Source: Bacillota bacterium
Lineage (GTDB): Bacteria > Bacillota > Bacilli > Alicyclobacillales > SLC66
DNA: 8,488 bases
Direction of reading: 5' to 3'
Assembly: GCA_021799325.1 (NCBI GenBank)
Contig: JAJZAS010000055.1
Span: 1 to 8,488 of the forward strand
Every line of letters starts with the position of its first letter. The stretch's first letter is position 1. Below are positions 6,041-8,488 of the stretch, in pieces. The notes below the pieces were generated by a model. It was given only the letters and a program-made list of their open reading frames with translations, was not told the DNA's origin and did not search any database. A program made the position numbers and the translations under genes.

Positions 6041-6770
6041 CTTCGTGGAAGAATTTAGCGCATCTGCAAAGTCTGAATTTGTCCATCAGGTTTTTTCGAA
6101 CATTGCAGGTAAATACGACACGATGAATTCTGTTCTCAGCTTCTACCAGCACAAGGTGTGGCGGGACTTTGCCATGGAAAAAATGGCGGTTAGTCGTGGA
6201 GCAAGTTGCCTCGATGTTGCTACGGGAACAGGGGATTGGGCCATTGCCTTGGCTGATGAAGTCGGTGAAAAAGGGTATGTCGTTGGTTTGGATTTTTGTG
6301 AGGACATGCTTGAAGTGGCTAGGCCAAAAGTGGAACAAGCCGGTATCGATGACTATACAAAGTTGATCCACGGCAATGCGATGGATTTGCCGTTTAAGGA
6401 TGGAACATTTGACTACACGACAATAGGTTTTGCGCTTCGTAATGTTCCGGATGTCTTACAAGTGGTGAAGGAAATGACCCGCGTGACCAAGCCTGGCGGT
6501 ATGGTGGTGTCACTGGAACTTTCCAAGCCCGCATGGAAGCCATTCCGACAATTATATTATTTCTACTTCTATAAAATTCTTCCTAAAATTGGAAAATTAG
6601 TTGTGGGAGATCCGGAAGCCTATGAATGGTTGCCCCGGTCGCTGATTACTTTTCCGGACCGTTTCCAATTGGCAGAGATATTTCGTGAGGCCGGTTTGGA
6701 ACGTGTCAAGCATTATGCATTAACGGGTGGGATCAGCGCATTGCACATTGGTTACAAGCCAATGAACTAA
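6024..6770 (+). CDS. menG: Demethylmenaquinone methyltransferase (MenG/UbiE)
   Basis: Transfers a methyl group from S-adenosylmethionine to demethylmenaquinone, the last step of menaquinone synthesis, acting at the membrane. From ATG 6024 it has 248 residues. Motifs are YDTMNSVLSFYQHKVWR (31-47), the SAM-binding glycine motif LDVATGTGDWAIAL (63-76), GLDF (88-91), GNAMDLPF (117-124), FALRNVPD (136-143) and KPGG (156-159); the C-terminus keeps LTGGISALHIGYK. The FALRNVPD signature is typical of UbiE/MenG. Start choice: AGGGAGG (6013-6019) is 4 nt before ATG 6024, whereas GTG 6045 has AAAGGGG at 8 nt and would give an N-terminus nearer to B. subtilis in length; ATG 6009 has no good site. It overlaps hepS by 17 nt and is followed by hepT after 55 nt. 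Confidence 0.95.
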   Translation: MWKGASFVEEFSASAKSEFVHQVFSNIAGKYDTMNSVLSFYQHKVWRDFAMEKMAVSRGASCLDVATGTGDWAIALADEVGEKGYVVGLDFCEDMLEVARPKVEQAGIDDYTKLIHGNAMDLPFKDGTFDYTTIGFALRNVPDVLQVVKEMTRVTKPGGMVVSLELSKPAWKPFRQLYYFYFYKILPKIGKLVVGDPEAYEWLPRSLITFPDRFQLAEIFREAGLERVKHYALTGGISALHIGYKPMN

Positions 6771-6825
6771 GCTGGTGAACATTCGTAGAAGATTGTATTT
6801 GTCTCAAAAGGTGTGAAAATTTTTC

Positions 6826-7809
6826 GTGAATGTAAGTGATCTTTATCCGAATTTGGAAAGTGACTTGGCGAATGTGGAAACACAACTTCATCGTCAGCTT
6901 AGATCCATCGAGCCAATTCTAGAAGAAACGGCTTTGCATTTATTACAAGCTGGTGGCAAGCGATTGCGACCAGTTTTTGTCTTGTTATCCGGAACCTTCG
7001 GAAATTATGATAGAGACAAATTAATACAGGCGGCTGTGGCGCTAGAACTTATCCATATGGCTACGCTGGTTCATGATGATGTCGTGGATAATGCGGACAC
7101 CAGACGCGGTCGCCCAACTGTAAAAGCGAATTACGGCAATCGGTTGGCTATGTATACTGGAGACTTTATTTTTGCCCAAGCTTTGTCGGTGTTATCGGAA
7201 ATCCCCAATGTAGACATGCACAAAAAACTCTCTAGGGCTATCGAAAGAATGAGCGTAGGTGAAATTGAACAAATTCATGATCTTTTCAATTTTCATCAAA
7301 GTATGCGTAAATATCTGGTGCGGATTCGCAGAAAAACTGCGCTTTTAATTGAGATGTCGTGCATGTTGGGAGGGGTAGTATCCGGGGCAATCCCTTCCTA
7401 TGTGAATGCGTTAAGACGTTTTGGTTATCATGCGGGTATGGCATTTCAAATCACGGATGACATACTTGATTTTACGGCTATGGAAGAGAAATTGGGCAAG
7501 CCTGTGGGAAGCGATTTGAGGCAAGGTAACATTACGGCACCAACGCTTTTTGCCCTTTCTGATAAGCAATTTGGCAAAGAACTTCGTGAGTTGCTTGTAG
7601 TCAATGGAACGGGTGACGATTGGATGGTTCCTGACAAAACGGAACGAGCGTTGGCACTAATCAGGTCAAGTAAAGGGCTGTTTTGTGCCCAAGAGATGGC
7701 TGACCGCTATTTACAGAAGGCCAATGATGCATTATTGTTGTTGCCGGCTACCGAGGAGAGGAATACGCTCTTGGCGATGTCCCGATTCATTAGCAATCGT
7801 GATCATTGA
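6826..7809 (+). CDS. hepT: Heptaprenyl diphosphate synthase component 2 (HepT)
   Basis: Catalytic trans-polyprenyl diphosphate synthase subunit; it condenses isopentenyl diphosphate onto a short allylic primer to make heptaprenyl diphosphate, together with HepS. The 327 residues show QAGGKRLRP (41-49), the first Asp-rich motif HDDVVDNADTRRGRP (83-97), RIRRKTALLIEMSC (166-179) and the second Asp-rich motif FQITDDILDFT (207-217), all in family order. Chain length (C35) is inferred from pairing with HepS. GTG 6826 is effectively forced: an in-frame TGA lies at 6814-6816 and no other start codon is available. The nearest ribosome binding site, AAAAGGTG (6806-6813), is 12 nt away, longer than usual, so initiation may be inefficient. 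No terminator was seen after it; the ndk promoter begins inside its last codons. Confidence 0.96.
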   Translation: MNVSDLYPNLESDLANVETQLHRQLRSIEPILEETALHLLQAGGKRLRPVFVLLSGTFGNYDRDKLIQAAVALELIHMATLVHDDVVDNADTRRGRPTVKANYGNRLAMYTGDFIFAQALSVLSEIPNVDMHKKLSRAIERMSVGEIEQIHDLFNFHQSMRKYLVRIRRKTALLIEMSCMLGGVVSGAIPSYVNALRRFGYHAGMAFQITDDILDFTAMEEKLGKPVGSDLRQGNITAPTLFALSDKQFGKELRELLVVNGTGDDWMVPDKTERALALIRSSKGLFCAQEMADRYLQKANDALLLLPATEERNTLLAMSRFISNRDH

Positions 7810-7834
7810 AACACTGTGCTTGTCTTGTTACAAT
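7806..7834 (+). promoter_or_regulatory. Sigma-A promoter of ndk, overlapping the end of hepT
   Basis: TTGAAA (7806-7811, 5/6) and TACAAT (7829-7834, 5/6) are 17 nt apart, and TG at 7826-7827 gives an extended -10 (TGTTACAAT). The -35 contains the hepT stop codon (7807-7809). Transcription would start near 7841, about 43 nt before ndk. Confidence 0.72.
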
Positions 7835-7883
7835 GTTAGCCGGGCAAAAATTTTTATTACATATTCGGAAAGAGGTTGTTCAG

Positions 7884-8327
7884 ATGGAAAGAACCTTTGT
7901 AATGGTCAAGCCAGATGGTGTACAGCGAGGGTTGGTCGGGGAGATCATTCGCCGTTTTGAGTTAAAAGGATTGAAATTAGTCGGCGGTAAACTGATGAGC
8001 GTCAGCACCGAACTCGCGCAGAAACATTATGCAGAGCATAAAGAAAAGCCGTTTTTTGGTGAACTCGTTTCTTTTATCACTTCGTCACCTGTATTTGCGT
8101 TTGTGCTGGAAGGCGATAACGCAATCTTCATTGCAAGAAGCATGATGGGCAAAACCAACCCTGTCGATGCGCAACCTGGGACGATTCGCGGAGACTTTGG
8201 CATCAGCATGGGGATGAACCTGATCCATGGCAGCGATTCACCTGAAAGTGCAGCTAGGGAGATCTCACTTTGGTTCAGCGATAATGAATTGTTGTCGTAT
8301 GAAAAAACTATTGCAAAATGGATCTAA
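7884..8327 (+). CDS. ndk: Nucleoside diphosphate kinase
   Basis: Equalises nucleoside triphosphate pools by moving the gamma-phosphate of ATP to other NDPs through a phosphohistidine intermediate in the cytoplasm. The start is ATG 7884, with AGAGG (7871-7875) 8 nt upstream; the product begins MERTFVMVKPDGVQRG, the standard N-terminus, and has 147 residues, the normal length. The frame is open upstream to an ATG at 7806, which would add 26 unrelated residues and overlap hepT. The active-site segment NLIHGSDSPESA (112-123) holds His115, and IRGDFG (101-106) is intact. It follows hepT and precedes cheR as in B. subtilis, and seems to have its own promoter. Confidence 0.98.
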   Translation: MERTFVMVKPDGVQRGLVGEIIRRFELKGLKLVGGKLMSVSTELAQKHYAEHKEKPFFGELVSFITSSPVFAFVLEGDNAIFIARSMMGKTNPVDAQPGTIRGDFGISMGMNLIHGSDSPESAAREISLWFSDNELLSYEKTIAKWI

Positions 8328-8343
8328 TTAATATCTAATAAAA

Positions 8344-8386
8344 TGGGGCGCGGAGTTTATCAACATGTGAAAGGCTTCGTGCCCTA
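8344..8386 (+). other. Long imperfect hairpin between ndk and cheR
   Basis: GGGCGCGGAG (8346-8355) pairs along its whole length with CTTCGTGCCC (8375-8384), using two G-U pairs; a further G-U and a T-A pair extend the base to 8344/8386. The loop is 19 nt. The 3' side is followed by TAAAATTCC rather than a T-run, so it is a poor fit to an intrinsic terminator. The G-U pairs favour the + strand RNA as the folded form. It could be a weak ndk terminator, a processing site or an mRNA 3'-end protector; the function is not shown. Confidence 0.5.
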
Positions 8387-8395
8387 AAATTCCTT

Positions 8396-8401
8396 TATAA
8401 T
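8396..8401 (+). promoter_or_regulatory. Possible -10 box upstream of cheR
   Basis: A perfect TATAAT lies 19 nt before the cheR start, but no acceptable -35 is found at 16-18 nt and there is no TGn extension. In this AT-rich spacer it may be chance. Confidence 0.3.
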
Positions 8402-8420
8402 CATTACTAATAGGTGAAAA

Positions 8421-8488
8421 ATGGCTCAAGACTATGATTGGTTTATAGAAAATTTTCGTAGAGTAACAGGCATTGATCTGGAAAAGTA
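8421..8488 (+). CDS. cheR: Chemotaxis protein methyltransferase CheR, N-terminal fragment cut by window edge
   Basis: An open frame starts at ATG 8421 behind AGGTGA (8412-8417) and runs off the window after 22 codons. The peptide MAQDYDWFIENFRRVTGID matches the N-terminal helix of CheR-type methyltransferases, where an F...K/R..TGIDL pattern is typical. CheR methylates glutamates of chemoreceptors using S-adenosylmethionine. The location right after ndk is the same as in B. subtilis, which supports the call; on sequence alone 22 residues would be thin. Confidence 0.78.
   Translation, partial: MAQDYDWFIENFRRVTGIDLEK

Noticed and set aside
7806..7883. ATG 7806 as ndk start with a 26-residue extension
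   Set aside because: It would overlap hepT and cover the promoter and the ribosome binding site; ATG 7884 gives the standard Ndk length and N-terminus.
2947..8374. Shared 12-mer ACATGTGAnAGG before the acyl-CoA synthetase (2947-2958) and before cheR (8363-8374)
   Set aside because: Two copies only, in different contexts (one abuts a ribosome binding site, one is a hairpin loop); most likely chance.
1..8488. Mobile element, CRISPR array, defence system or TRAP-target (GAG/UAG repeat) leader
   Set aside because: No transposase, integrase, direct-repeat array or run of spaced GAG/UAG triplets was found; the region is conserved housekeeping DNA.

Overview
The window is a chromosomal housekeeping segment from an endospore-forming, low-to-mid-GC Gram-positive bacterium of the Bacillales. 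The evidence is a full-length spoIVA behind a sigma-E-like promoter, a TRAP (mtrB) gene, a LipM-type octanoyltransferase, strong AGGAGG-type ribosome binding sites, frequent GTG starts and hairpin-plus-T-run terminators. The proteins resemble but clearly differ from Bacillus subtilis, so a deeper lineage such as an Alicyclobacillaceae-like genus is plausible; I cannot fix the genus. All genes lie on the + strand.

Layout: (1) 1-778, the 3' part of lipM, closed by a strong terminator at 814-860. (2) 876-2530, a spoIVA unit with a sigma-E-like promoter, a leader of about 100 nt with two small hairpins, the gene, and a terminator. (3) 2531-4546, hbs (DNA-binding protein HU), then an acyl-CoA synthetase of the YtcI/MbcS type. 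(4) 4631-4791, a self-contained tRNA-Pro(GGG) unit with its own strong promoter and terminator. (5) 4852-7809, mtrB (TRAP), then hepS-menG-hepT, which make the heptaprenyl tail of menaquinone and methylate the quinone ring. (6) 7806-8327, ndk with its own promoter embedded in the end of hepT. (7) 8421-8488, the first codons of cheR.

The order spoIVA-hbs-(mtrA)-mtrB-hepS-menG-hepT-ndk-cheR is the known B. subtilis order, with one change: mtrA/folE (GTP cyclohydrolase I), which normally sits between hbs and mtrB, is absent, and the acyl-CoA synthetase plus tRNA-Pro occupy its place. HepS and HepT form the two-subunit heptaprenyl diphosphate synthase, and MenG performs the last methylation of menaquinone, so this block supplies the respiratory quinone. 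TRAP would sense tryptophan and control trp genes, which lie outside the window.

I found no mobile element, CRISPR array, defence system or convincing new system. The observations worth a second look concern local rearrangement, start-site corrections and promoter architecture. Several obvious open reading frames begin too far upstream; corrected starts are given for spoIVA, hbs, the acyl-CoA synthetase, mtrB, menG and ndk.
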